Source: Lottia gigantea
Taxonomy: Eukaryota > Mollusca > Gastropoda > Lottiidae
NCBI RefSeq assembly: GCF_000327385.1
Contig: NW_008711065.1
Span: 666,921 to 730,920, forward strand
Reading direction: 5' to 3'
DNA length: 64,000 nt
This document shows positions 1 through 12,078 of the stretch, piece after piece. The notes under the pieces are model-generated. The model worked only from the letters and a program-made list of their open reading frames with translations. It was not told the DNA's origin and made no database searches. The translations under genes and the position numbers were made by a program. Positions within the stretch are counted from its first letter, which is position 1. Each line of letters starts with the position of its first letter.

Positions 1-457
1 AGACAGACTGAAGAGAAACTGGCCAAAATGTTGCACCAAACTTTTTAACCAGTGATTGTTGTTCCATAAATCTGTGTCTATATACTTGGTAATAGTCCTA
101 GGCTGATGGTAGAAACTTTAACCAATGATTCTATAAAATTAGTAATGGTGTGTGACTTCCTCGAGCAAATTCCCACCCTCCTACTTCCTTTTGAAGATAC
201 TTGATGTATCAATCTAGTTCCGTATCTCTAGTTCATATCGGTCATATGGTCACCATGTGATGGAACTAGTTGACCAGTTTAATTATTCCTAAATTCTAAA
301 AGTCTTTGACTGTGATGAAGATAATCTAATCTTTTTTAACCATCGTTTATTACATCATAGTAATTATCAGTCGTTAGATGAAAGGGCGATTTGGGGACCT
401 TCGTAATGAGGTCCGAGTACTGTGCCTATAAAAATGTGCCAATAACGTTTATTACGT

Positions 458-522
458 TAGTTTGTGATATCAGCATCCGTTGGAAGAGAATGTTAACTTG
501 TCATCTACCTAACTACCTGTTT
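458..522 (+). repeat. 62-bp repeat family F, single copy
   Basis: GTGATATCAGCATCCGTTGG, then TGTTAACTTGTCATCTACC, matching the 9.5 kb unit. Confidence 0.75.
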
Positions 523-1996
523 ATTACGTTTATCTCATTAGGTGGCGAGTGGATTAACAAGGTCTTGGTTGGTTCAATCGGTAGCGAGTTTGATTTATCG
601 AATTCTTTTCAATAAAGAAAAAGAGTCCAGGATTTTAGTATATTCGAGGATTATCAGAAATTGAAGACCACAACTGGTACCCCAGCCCGACTTTAACTAT
701 CTGTAATCACTGAAGACTATACAGTGTTAATAAATTAATAGAGGTCATGTAATGTTTAATTAGGTTTAAGATGATATTGTTTATATAAAAATTACACATG
801 AAAGAGTTGGCTATCGTCTGTTTGTTTTGAAACAGACCAGGGTGAGATATCGAGTTGTAAGTTTGGTTAGAATGGAAGATAAGGTAAATATCAAGGGTGA
901 GAGAAGTCGAGTTGTGTATTGATTCCCGCCATGCTTAATTAGACTTTAATTAACTATCAAGTGACTTAATGAAGTCGTAGTAATCTCTCCCAGTCTATAC
1001 ATTGTAATACATTGTAACACTTACTAACACATACATAGTCATTTCATCTTGAACGGGCGACTTAGTGAACATAAGATATCTCCAAAGCAATTGTGTGATG
1101 AAGAATCGAATCTAGTACAACTGAAATGTGGCATACAATATGCATACAATATACATACATTATTCAATAATACAATGTGATGATGAAAAACAATACAATA
1201 GACAGCCGCCCAACTAAACAGATTTATAGGGATTGTGATAAGTCTGCAAGTGTCGTTCCATAAAAGATACATTACGTTTTCCACAGCCAGTGCCTGTGAG
1301 AGTCAGGTGTCCACACCACTGCCATCTGTTATAAAGTATCTGATAAGGTTGAAAAATGATATACAATTTATGAGTTTGCACCCTGCTACCAGAGGGTACT
1401 GGGGTAGGTAATAAAATAATTATCTGGGTATATCTTAACCCTGTCATGTCGTAAGTTTGTCATCATACACCAGATTATATCATAGTCCTTCCGCCTTTAT
1501 AGGGTTAATAATAGTGTTGAATGACACGGACTGAGGCTTTTACATACATAATGATGAACTCTCCTTATACAATCACCCTGATCGTAGCAAGAACTTTCAG
1601 ACTGTAGCAAACCCAAGGTCTGAATGGGGATGAAACTTTTCAGACTGTAGGCAGGCCAAGGTTTTTGATCAGGAAGTTTATCAAATAATTTAATTCTCTC
1701 GACAGTTCAATCAATACAAACCCGTCGATTACAAATTCAAGGTACATAAAGTAAAACTATTTTGAAATTAGCTCTGTACAATCAAATCTACCACGAAATT
1801 AGCCATGTACAAGTTCAACTATCAAACAAGAAAAAGTTATGATGTTTTATCGCCGGCGATCTCTACTCAGTCTGTATATAATTGGTAGAAAGTTCAGGTT
1901 GAATTCCTTCCTCACTTCATTGATAAATTTAATCAGAATCGTCTTACTCTTATCTTTCTAAATACTCTACAACTGTTTTACAGCGGCATGGCATAA

Positions 1997-2345
1997 CCTC
2001 ACCAATTTATTTTATCTTAGAATCAAACAGTTGTCTATCTGACAAGATGGGTATAGACGGGGTATGGTGTTCGTTGCGGTGTACTGTGTCGTTTTGTCGA
2101 TACATTTGGAAATAAGTCTCCTGTGTCCTCATCGTGTTCTGAACCCATGCCTCGTATTTTCTCTTCTTCTATTTACTAAAAAATCACAGTTTTTACCGTA
2201 GAACGCGAGTTAGAACTATAATGAATGAAATAGAGTTTTACGCCCTATAGTTATGTTTTTGAATTCTGGTTTCCCTCACCAATCTGTTTTATCATAGCAT
2301 CAAACAGTTGTCTAGCTAGTATGATGGAGATAGACGGGGTACGAT
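1997..2345 (+). repeat. Spaced direct repeat, offset 277 bp
   Basis: CCTCACCAAT, ATCAAACAGTTGTCTA and ATAGACGGGGTA recur in order at 1997-2063 and 2274-2341. Confidence 0.7.
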
Positions 2346-2500
2346 ATCATTGAAAATGTTTCTGAATGGACCCATGAAGACTGACAACTACATATAGTGT
2401 ACAATGAGGGAAGCTTTGCCAACTGCTAAGGGATGTATAGCCTGTAGGACACAGGGCCTCGGTTTATCCAAACAATTCAGAGACCTGATGACAATCCATG
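2220..2500 (-). mobile_element. SINE family S fragments (tail and body)
   Basis: A tail piece ATGAAATAGAGTTTTACG lies at about 2224. A body piece follows at 2401-2472 with CAATGAGGGAAGC, ATAGCCTGTAGGACACAGGG and CCTCGGTTTATCC. A 69-codon open frame there is shadow. Confidence 0.45.
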
Positions 2501-4025
2501 TTTGGAATACAATGAAATACAAACTAGAAGAACAGTTTCGACAGAACTCCGCTCAAATAAGACAAGTGTTGATGTTAGCAAATAACACTGTTATATATTA
2601 TATTAATATTTAGATTTGTGACAGCATTCAGCATGTATCTGTGTTTAACAATGTCTGTATTGTAACCAACATATAAGTTGAAATCGTATTTCACTGCTGG
2701 TATGAGATATAGGAGCTCCTGAAGATTGAAAATGTCATGTTTTAGACGAAGTTTGTGCCAGATTATATAGTTTATACCATCATACATTTCTTTATGTTTT
2801 TATTCAGGTCTATTTTATCTCTAGAACTGTCAACAAACAGATAGAAGTTTTTACTGATTGCTTTACAAATAACTCGTCTTCAATCACGATTATGAAGGAA
2901 GCAATTTGTAAAAGATTAGTCTGAATGTTCTTATCCTATAGTCGGTGATAACATTGTACTGGTAACTAGCTTGTAATTCTTCCGCTTCTTAGAGTGGCGT
3001 CAATTGAGAGAAAAAGAGCTTTATGAAGTTGATAGACGAATGCCGGTCTATGCCTTGCAGCGGAAATATTGTGCCGACATTGGCAATTCCTTTTTCGATT
3101 ATCAATTAACAATGATCCTGCAATATCCACACGGTGTCGGTTAATTGTTCTTTATGAGCAAATGGACGCTTTTCAATGTCGTAGGTTCTGTAATAATGTG
3201 TCGCTTAAAACACTGGTTAATAACTCCTTTGGCTGTTCAAATAAAATCATAGCATATTGCATAACCCTTTTAAATATTTGCTTACATACTGACAGTGTTA
3301 TTATTTATTGAGATTATTTGAGATATTGACAGGTTTTGCTCATGTATATCTTTAGCCACAGATCGCTTAGAAGATCGTTATACATATATAGTAAAGATTC
3401 AATGACCTCGGTTTGACTATGGGTTCTCTGGCCTAGAATTGCTGACCTCTGGTAGCAGAAGTAATATGGACATCATTAAAATGTCAATATTAAATTATAA
3501 TCCAATTCTATGAATTTTTAATTAAAAGATAAGACGAGCGTGGTTCGGGGACTTTATGAGGGTCAGTCAGTAGAGAGATCATCTGGCAGGGAAACAGCCG
3601 CTCTCGACTCGCCACTTGAAACACTGCGGATAAGTTTTGACACTTGTTATGATGCCATATTCATGGGGCGGCAGGTCAAAATATGACCCACAATTTATTT
3701 TTTCTCGTGGAAAGGAAAACTTCTTGACAGTGGTCAGTTGATGGACATGTTGGTGTTTTAATAAACCCAGATGGTGGGAAGGCGTTGGGGTTCAAGTGGT
3801 TAAAGTGGCATATTAATAATATTCACGTGACGGCATTGCTATCTTCAGTGGTAAAATCAGGTACAGGAGTGTAAACTATTTTATTCCATATTATGATAGA
3901 TATTTTTAATGTATTGTTCGCCCTTTTTGGGCAGCATACGTCATAATAGAAGATAATGCAAAATAATACGTGATACAAATCAATTCAATTGGGCTAATGA
4001 AAACCATCATCGCCATGTCATTGTG

Positions 4026-4172
4026 CAATGAGGGACAATTTTACAGAACAGCCTACCCTCTTTCCATTTCCAACTAACACATTTTGTATAGATTTCCAAC
4101 TGTCGAAAGATCTTTAATGTACCTTGTCTCTAGAACTCGGAGATTGTTTTATTGTTCCATCTGAACGACTAA
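4026..4172 (-). mobile_element. SINE family S, body fragment
   Basis: GCAATGAGGGACAATTTTAC, CCAACTGTCGAAAGATCTTT and TTATTGTTCCATCTGAACGA in family order. Confidence 0.5.
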
Positions 4173-4280
4173 AAGATTTTTCCACGGAACTTGAAGACCA
4201 AAATATATTATTGCTGAAATAACGCCTATTAATCTCTGCAAGTTTAACTTTTCGTGTATATCAAGATGTGGATTAATCAA

Positions 4281-4580
4281 AGCGGATTATGTAGATTTAA
4301 TAATCGCAAACTTCACCAAAACACTCTAAACGAATTAGAATCCTGGATACTAGACCAGATGTTTGATGGAACTCGACCCTTAGTTGATTCAGACCTACAT
4401 GATCCCCGAAAGCACAACAACTATCCTAGAAAAACATATCAACAGGTACAGAGTGGATTATGTAGGTTTAATATTTGTCCACTTTATCAAAACACTCTTA
4501 ACAAATTCGAACCTTGAATACACGACCAGATGTTTGATGGAGCTCGATCCTGGTTTACACCAGACCTACATGATAGACAG
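4281..4580 (+). repeat. 171-bp tandem duplication
   Basis: GGATTATGTAG..TTTAATA, CAAAACACTC, GACCAGATGTTTGATGGA and CAGACCTACATGAT occur in the same order at 4281-4404 and 4452-4575. An 87-codon open frame spans it because 171 is divisible by three; the repeat shows in the protein, but no function is recognised. Confidence 0.75.
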
Positions 4581-7500
4581 TTTGTCTGTTAACACCGCAC
4601 GTACATCTACATACTGATGAAACTAATGTTACCTTTAATTGATGGTGTCTGATATCGTGCACATGCTTTTCACGTGCGTTCATGTGTTTCAATTAAGTTA
4701 CCCTCGGGGCTCTAATTATATAGGATTTCAGAACAGGAGAGATTGAGTTGAAAAGTAGCCCAATTCGAAAAATTAAGTTCATTTGATATCAACTATCGAA
4801 AGGTAGGTGGAATGAGTAATTATTTTGACCAAAACTACTTCGTTTAGGTGCATACTTGAAAATGGTTATGCTACTGGCCTGCCAGTAACCACCAGTATAG
4901 CCAACATGATTGTATTGGTGATGAGCCTTATCGTTTAAGCTTATATACTCTGAACAACCAACCAGCTTATTTAAAAATGAGCAGCAGTTTATCTATGGAA
5001 GGTTAATAGAATAAACGACCTTTACAATTAGACGTCTAGAAAAACAGATGGTCAATAAAAGGAGGATAAAATGAAAGTAGAGAGGTTGATACGAGGTGTA
5101 TATAGCTTCCACGTGGAACATCCAGTCTCTGGTCCTAATTAACACTTCATTAACACTACTAACACCACTAGCACCGAGCTTTTTATGGGAATTCCCCTCT
5201 CATTTCAACTTAACATCAGTAGAGAGAGCAGAAGATATTAATATTGACCGCTCATAAAACAACTTCTTACAATCTCTATCAACCCCGACCACAATCTGAG
5301 ATTTATTAATGCTGATCGTGTGCTTCTTTTTAATTTTGTTGGTAACTGATATGCTATACATACTTATCTACACTAAAACTAGTTTATACATCAAACTATA
5401 AGATTAGCGCTGTTAACATTCACCCAAGCAGATTTGAAAATTAAAAAAACAAACTGGAGCGAGGACATCTATATCTTTCTCGTCTAATAAGTTTCAAATC
5501 TATTCACAACCACGAAACCCGAAGAGGGGGACAGAAAACGGGTATATTCCCAGGTCCCAGTTATGGAATATTGCTAGTAGAAAAACTTTCAGGAAACCAG
5601 ATGAAATCCTCTCCAAGAAGATTCCTACCAATCATGCTAAGTACCTGTATAAAATGATGATGACTACTCAGGACTAATTTACTAAATGATTATTATTCTT
5701 GTATATCAGCTTTCTTTCTATCTTCTACCTTTTCTTTAATTCTAAGTTGCCTTCCTACTGGAATTGTCTTTTGGAGAGTCCACAATGATAATTAGGTTTC
5801 CCGGTTGCCATGTCTACTCCTTCATTAGGTTACCCACTATCTAACAGGCACACAATTCTATGAAACAGAGAGGGGATCGTCAATTATTATTTACTGATTA
5901 CAGATGTATATATAGGTCTATTTCTCGACGTGATTTAAACAACCGCTGGTGATAATACGTTCAGTGGCCAAAAATGAGGTGAGAATGTCGCATATTTATT
6001 ACCACAGAGCATCTAGTTTAGAATTCTCATTGACCGAATTACTTTAACAATTATTTCTTCAGGTATATCAGAGACAAAGGAAACATCTCTTTGAAATATA
6101 ATATATTACTTGTCCCAATTTGTAGAGCCTGTTTATTCTTTCTTAGCTGAATCCACGGGACACTTATAGAATCATTACGTTCGGCATTGGACGGTCATTA
6201 TAACTTGAATTGAAACTTCAATCCGGGAAAGATCAATGCCAAAAATCAATGCCAAGAGGTTTGGCCAAGGACCATCTGGTAGAAAGGATCCTTTACTGTG
6301 AACCTAAGTTGTTATCCTTGTAAAATAAAGTTGTTTCCTTCTATTTCTTTCTTTTATCTTTAGAATAGTAAAATTTAGTAGAGGAAGTGTCAAATGTCAT
6401 ACAAGTGACTTTCTTTGGAAAATTAACCCTTTACTGTACATCCGAATCATCATCAAAAACATGAGCAGCCCATTTTATTTGAAGGTGGTGAAAAATGTAA
6501 TGAACACATTATAAAGATAGTTTATTTACTTTCAATAACTATTCATTCTACCTTACAATGAAATGAACTGATCGTGTTTTTAATTCTGGATATACTCGAC
6601 TATATGTGAATTCATCATAAATCATCATTCATTCAACTACGCGATCTATTTTTAAATCTTTATCTCAGTGTCTGAACCTTGATCACATTGCACTGGAATA
6701 CACCGTAATCAACCACCATCGACTGTAACACTGAAATCCCTAGGTGAAGATTATAGCCGGGTTTTTACGAGTTTAAAAGTTTATTTTTGTATGATCAGCC
6801 TTCCGCGTCTCACATTAGATAATATTCTACTTCCATTCTTATCAACAGCAACTAGGCAGTTGGAATTTATCAAAGACTATCAGGAACCATGTGGGAACCA
6901 TTAAACTTTGGTCTACTAGTTGTAGAAAGAGACCGCGAGAAGGCATCTGAGGACATGTCGCGACCAGAAATCGGAACCAGTCATCATAAATATCTTATAC
7001 AAAGTGGAGGAAATCCGACATCAAAATTTCAGATTATATTTATAGTTTTATTTTATAATCTTTATCTTTGAAGATTTCCTTTGTGTCTCAGAACAGGACA
7101 TGCTATTCGTTGCTTCTTACTGAAAGTGGTGTAGCGTTTCACTGGTTTCGAAGAGTTCATTATTATTTATCCAACATATTGGCCTATTACAGAAATTTAA
7201 ATACAAAAGAAAACAAAATCCAATTTGTATCCTTATAAAGGAATTTTAAACACAGGTATCTTAATACAGAAATCATTAGAAACCAGTGCTGTATCTATCC
7301 CAAGGATTCAATCCTAGGGAGGGGGCTGAACTCTTTGAGAGGGGCTCAATCTTTTGAAAGGACAAGTTTAATACAAGTATCAAAACATAGCCTGTGTGGG
7401 TAGTGGATTATAACACATGACGGTCATCGGTCATCGGTCAGAAAGGACCAAATATTCCCCTCCTTAACTACGGGTCAGTAGTAGCCAACTAAACATTATC

Positions 7501-8579
7501 TGTATCATGTAACTATTATAGAATATTAAACAATGATTATATGATACAGGGTTAAACACCAGTCATTAGATCAGGCTTATCATTCATATTGTTAGTTTAA
7601 TATCGACTGTAAGTGGTTTGGTTTACAGGTATTTGTCTATGACGACGAGTTGTAGCAGCCCCTTGACATCTAAGATGTACTCGGTGGCGTTTCTAGATGA
7701 GGAGATGGGGGCAGGAGCTCAATGCTAGGCCTGCCTCTTCCTAAAAGGGGGTGGGGTGTGTCCCCCGTAGACAGTCACGGGCTGTACTGGATAAAAAAAA
7801 CACAGTTAAGTCACGTCAAATCAACTGAACAAACCAGCTAATAACAGGAAGTAGAATATGGCGCGAAAATATCATGGTCCGTATTATGGTTACACGAATT
7901 TTTGCTCTGTATTTCACTTCCGGTTTGTGGGTTGGGATTATACACCAACCAGTACGTGGTGTTATTATTCTAACCTTGTATATAATTAATATGTTATACA
8001 GGTATAAGTATTATTAATAATATTATAATATTGTTATATCCCTATCTTATCTTTTTGGCTAGATCTAGGTCTATTACTGGATTATAATATAAAATTACAG
8101 ATAGTCAGAGTGTTTAGACTACCTGTTATTAGGTGGATGGTAGACTGATATCTGATGTAATACAGACCTAACATCACGTCAAGATACGGCACATGACATA
8201 CATTGGAGTTTTACGTCTGCATTTAATCAGAATATTAAAGACATAAACAAATACTAAACTAATTCATATTTCTTATAAAATAAAAACTTTTAAAAAGTGT
8301 CAGAGTAACTCAAGAATCATAAAAAACGAAACATAATTTATAATAATATACTACTGATATCAATGTACCACGACGTTTCAACAATTTACATTGTCATAAT
8401 CAGGTGAAACGAAATCGAATGGTTACATTATGGATATTATAATCATAAGTATAACGCCAGTAATGAAACAGAATCACGTAGGGCATTATTGTGCTGGTAT
8501 TTTACTCACTAAAATTTATGTAAGTTTTCTTTACGAGCTGAAATTGAGTGGTAGTCCAGTTACATAGGGTTCCGAATAA

Positions 8580-8656
8580 GAATAGCGATTATGAGTTTCG
8601 AACGCAACTCTCATGTTATTGAGTTGTGAGGTGCGTTCGGAACTCATCATCGCCAA
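8580..8656. repeat. Imperfect hairpin, 27-bp arms
   Basis: The left arm has GAGTTTCGAACGCAACTC and the right arm GTGCGTTCGGAACTC; the pairing extends outward with a few mismatches (GCGATTAT against ATCATCGC). The loop holds TCATGTTATTGAGTT. Origin unknown; it may be a small remnant element. Confidence 0.6.
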
Positions 8657-9470
8657 TTTCATTATTCATACGCTGACAATGCCATATAAACGTTGCAGTA
8701 AAATATTGCTGTGTGTCCAATTGTCAGAAAACCGGATTTAAAAAGTTTACAGAGCATTTCAAATGTCATATTCGACTTCAATACATTTAAAACCTTTTAT
8801 TAAATCGCTTGATATTTCCTAATGGACTTCTTGAAATGACCCTCGACTTATAAACTTTGAATTTAAAGAGTACAACATTAGTTACTTTGAGACAACATAA
8901 CATAAATAAGTTGCAATATTTGATGTAGAGAAAGAAAAAGATGGAAAATGTTGGGTGACCTTGCCCTAGAACACCATTATCATTAAAATTTAGATTTTAG
9001 AACCAAAACGACCCAATTAAAGTTAACATCAAAGATGCCTGAATGTCTTAAACTCGTGTGTAAGTTATAAAACCCAATTATAGTTGTTTTTGGTTGTTTT
9101 ATCCACCGTATTTTAACCAAACTAGTAACACCTGCTGTAGCGGAAATGATATAAGTAGTAAAATTTCTATTAGTTATAAACATATTGTTTCTATTGTCTG
9201 TCTCGTTCAGCCAATCAATTTAAATTTATCTAACTGAGAGTTATGTATATCTATTAACCAATCAGATGCAGTAACTGGTTTAAAGGTGACATACTAGATA
9301 TGAAACTATAAGTCCTGTATTATGTAGTTTAAATCACGCCACACCATCCAGGGCCGAGTTTCACCGCCATGTCATTCGTCCCGACCACATCTAACGAAGA
9401 ATCAACAAACAAACCAACAACACAGAATCATCCAATTTGAACCAAACCAACTACCAACTACTACGACTAC

Positions 9471-9660
9471 CAACAACTACCTTGTTCGCGATATCAATAT
9501 CCGCTGGAAGCGAACGTTAACTTGTCATCTACCAACAACTACCTAGTTTGCGATATCAGCATCTGCTGGAAGCGTACGTTAACCTGCCATCTACCAACAA
9601 CTACCTAGTTTGCGATATCAGCATCTGCTGGAAGCGTACGTTAACCTGTCATCTACCAAC
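9471..9660 (+). repeat. 62-bp repeat family F, 3 tandem copies
   Basis: The unit includes GATATCAGCATCTGCTGGAA, GCGTACGTTAACCTGTCATC and TACCAACAACTACC. Copies 2 and 3 are nearly identical. Confidence 0.9.
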
Positions 9661-11548
9661 CATTATTTACATAATTTTACATTGTAAAGAGTAATGACCT
9701 TTTTAATTCCATAAATAGGCAATGTTACTCATATCTATCTAGATATAGAAACACGGGCTGAATTATATAGGTCAGTTGTCTGAAGATCACATAGCGTCAA
9801 ACTCTGACTAACAACAACATGTTTTTTAGGGTTCTATATGGTTTGACAGCTTGTGTATTATCGAAGTCCCTTAAGCCTTTGATTCTGAATTACAATATCT
9901 CGGTAAACGATAAACTATAAAGCGTATTAAGGGCTTATTATGAATTGAATCAAGCCTTCCGAAATCAGATTAAATGGGATGGTTGCTTTAATTATCAATA
10001 ACCTATAGAAGTTGCCTTGTATACGACGTACATTTTTACAAAATTTGTAAAATTTTATAAATATTATCGACTACATCAATAACAGATCTATCTGGGATTG
10101 TTACTTGATTACGATATCTAATACCTATTTAACTAGAGAATGATAAGGATTGATTTGATGGTTTGCCAGTTGAATTGCATACATATACAGTATTACAGGT
10201 ACTCGAGATTGCCATTTAAAAACTTCTCAAATCTCCAGTGAGTCTGGAAAAATGGTAACAATTTTTATGACATTTTCCAGTAATTTCTTGTAAACAGTTC
10301 AGCCAATGCTATCAACTGAAGTAGCAAAAAACTTGCGTTATCTGGCAAAAATATATTCCCAAATGTTACCTACTACTTACGAAAACTTCGTGTGCATTTT
10401 TTGTGGGGAATTGAATATCAGAGGTTACAGGTGAGAAAAGTTAAGGTAGATACACTACCAGGGTGTTTCTATAATATAATATTATTTCATGCTATTGGTA
10501 GTCCACACGTGCAGTCTATTACACGTACATTTCGTGTGCGGATACAAGTACATTGTTTCTCAGGTTTAGTACTTACAGACAGCACCTGATACCTCTTGGA
10601 TAAAATATTTCCACGAATAAATCGTCAATGCTCCGTTATTTCTGATTTTCTGTCTTATTTTGATACCTCTTCACTATAAATGTTTTAGTTAACAAACATT
10701 ATTGGTGATATTTTTTTGCTAAATAATGTTGCACTGTTGCACATATAGCTACAATTTATTTTGATGTCATTTCAATTATGTGCCATTATATTGACGAAAT
10801 GTTTCATTAACGTTTCAACAATTTACATGTGAATAAAGAAAGTAGCCCAACGTTCAGTTTTATAAAGCTGTTTCCAAACAACGTTTTGTCTTCAATTCAG
10901 CGATGTATTGACAGTCTAGTTCAGCAGAAAACAGAAAAAAGAAACTTGTTTGAAACGTTTTACTCACTCAAATCAGTTTTGTTATTGATATATTACAATA
11001 TTTGGTATTTTTAGATTTGAAGGAAATCTTGTAGACATTTTATTTCGTTGAAAGCTTCAGAAAACAAACTGTTCTTTGTTAACATTGCCCTCAACGAGGT
11101 GTGAGAAAATTTACATTTAACCCAAGTTTTTATGCAGATATTTAAATCGGCCTAATAATTTCATAAAACAGAAACTCGAGACGTTAATTTGGAGAGTTTG
11201 AGAAGTGCATTTTAATTGAATAAACATCTCAATAACCAAGTTATGGCACCAAACTCGGAGTTAAAATTCTGTGTTTTGTCTAGTAATATGATCAGTGAAC
11301 AGTCTCTGATTTTTCTCCACCATTTCTTCCTTTGAAATTCAAACAGTAAACTTTATTAGGATTGTGTTGAAGTCTTCATGATGCTGATGAAAGGTCGTCT
11401 CACAGTTTCGTTCCCACCCTGATATTTTACTCCTAAAATAAAATTATAAAACCCATTCATGTCAATCTCATTGATTTTGTCAACTTGTAGACACGATTGC
11501 TAGTTGTTAACCTGATGCCATTCTGATACGTGTTTAACGGTAAGTAGG

Positions 11549-11745
11549 CAGGTAGGTAGATGACAAGTTAACATTCGCGTCCAGCGGATACTGATATCAC
11601 AGACTAGGTAGTTGTTGGTAGATGACAAGTTAACGTTCGCGTCCAGCTAAACGATATCACAGACTAGGTAGTTGTTGGTAGATGACAAGTTAACATTCGC
11701 GTCCAGCAGATACTGATATCGCATACTAGGTAGTTGTTGGTAGTC
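11549..11745 (-). repeat. 62-bp repeat family F, inverted array of about 3 copies
   Basis: Reverse complement of the 9.5 kb unit: GGTAGATGACAAGTTAAC, TTCGCGTCCAGC, GATATCACAGACTAGGTAG. Confidence 0.9.
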
Positions 11746-11867
11746 GCAGATGTAGTATTTGTAGTTGGATTTAACGGTTAGTACTCGTGCGTTGGTTTTT
11801 ATTCTGAAAGTGTTAACGTTGCGCCCCTTTGTGATTGTTTTTAGTGGGAACCTTGGATCTCTTAGAA

Positions 11868-12078
11868 ACGAAATGAAATGGAGTTTTACGCCCAGCTTTC
11901 TTCACCTTCTGGGTCTAAAAAAGACAGACAACGCCATGCAGTGTGGGATGACATCGTCTATCAGAAAACGAAATGAAATGAACGGAGTTTTACGTCTTAC
12001 TCTTCTGCACCTAATGGTACAATGAAGACGGACAACGCCATGCAGTGTGCAATGAGGAAATTTTGCCAGGACCATTGT
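11868..12078 (-). mobile_element. SINE family S with duplicated terminal segment
   Basis: GAAATGAAATGGAGTTTTAC begins at 11870 and GAAATGAAATGAACGGAG at about 11970; each is followed by the CAACGCCATGCAGTGTG part. So the terminal ~100 bp is present twice in tandem before the CAATGAGGAAATTTTGCCAG body. Confidence 0.6.

Larger units (their letters stand above)
523..9470. other. Gene-free stretch, left end
   Basis: Apart from the entries above, I see no exon that can be supported. Small points: a 55-bp spaced repeat CAGACTGTAG.CAAGG-like at 1597-1665, GGTCATCGGTCATCGGTC at about 7422, and a GGTGGCGTTTCTAG piece at 7684. Confidence 0.5.
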
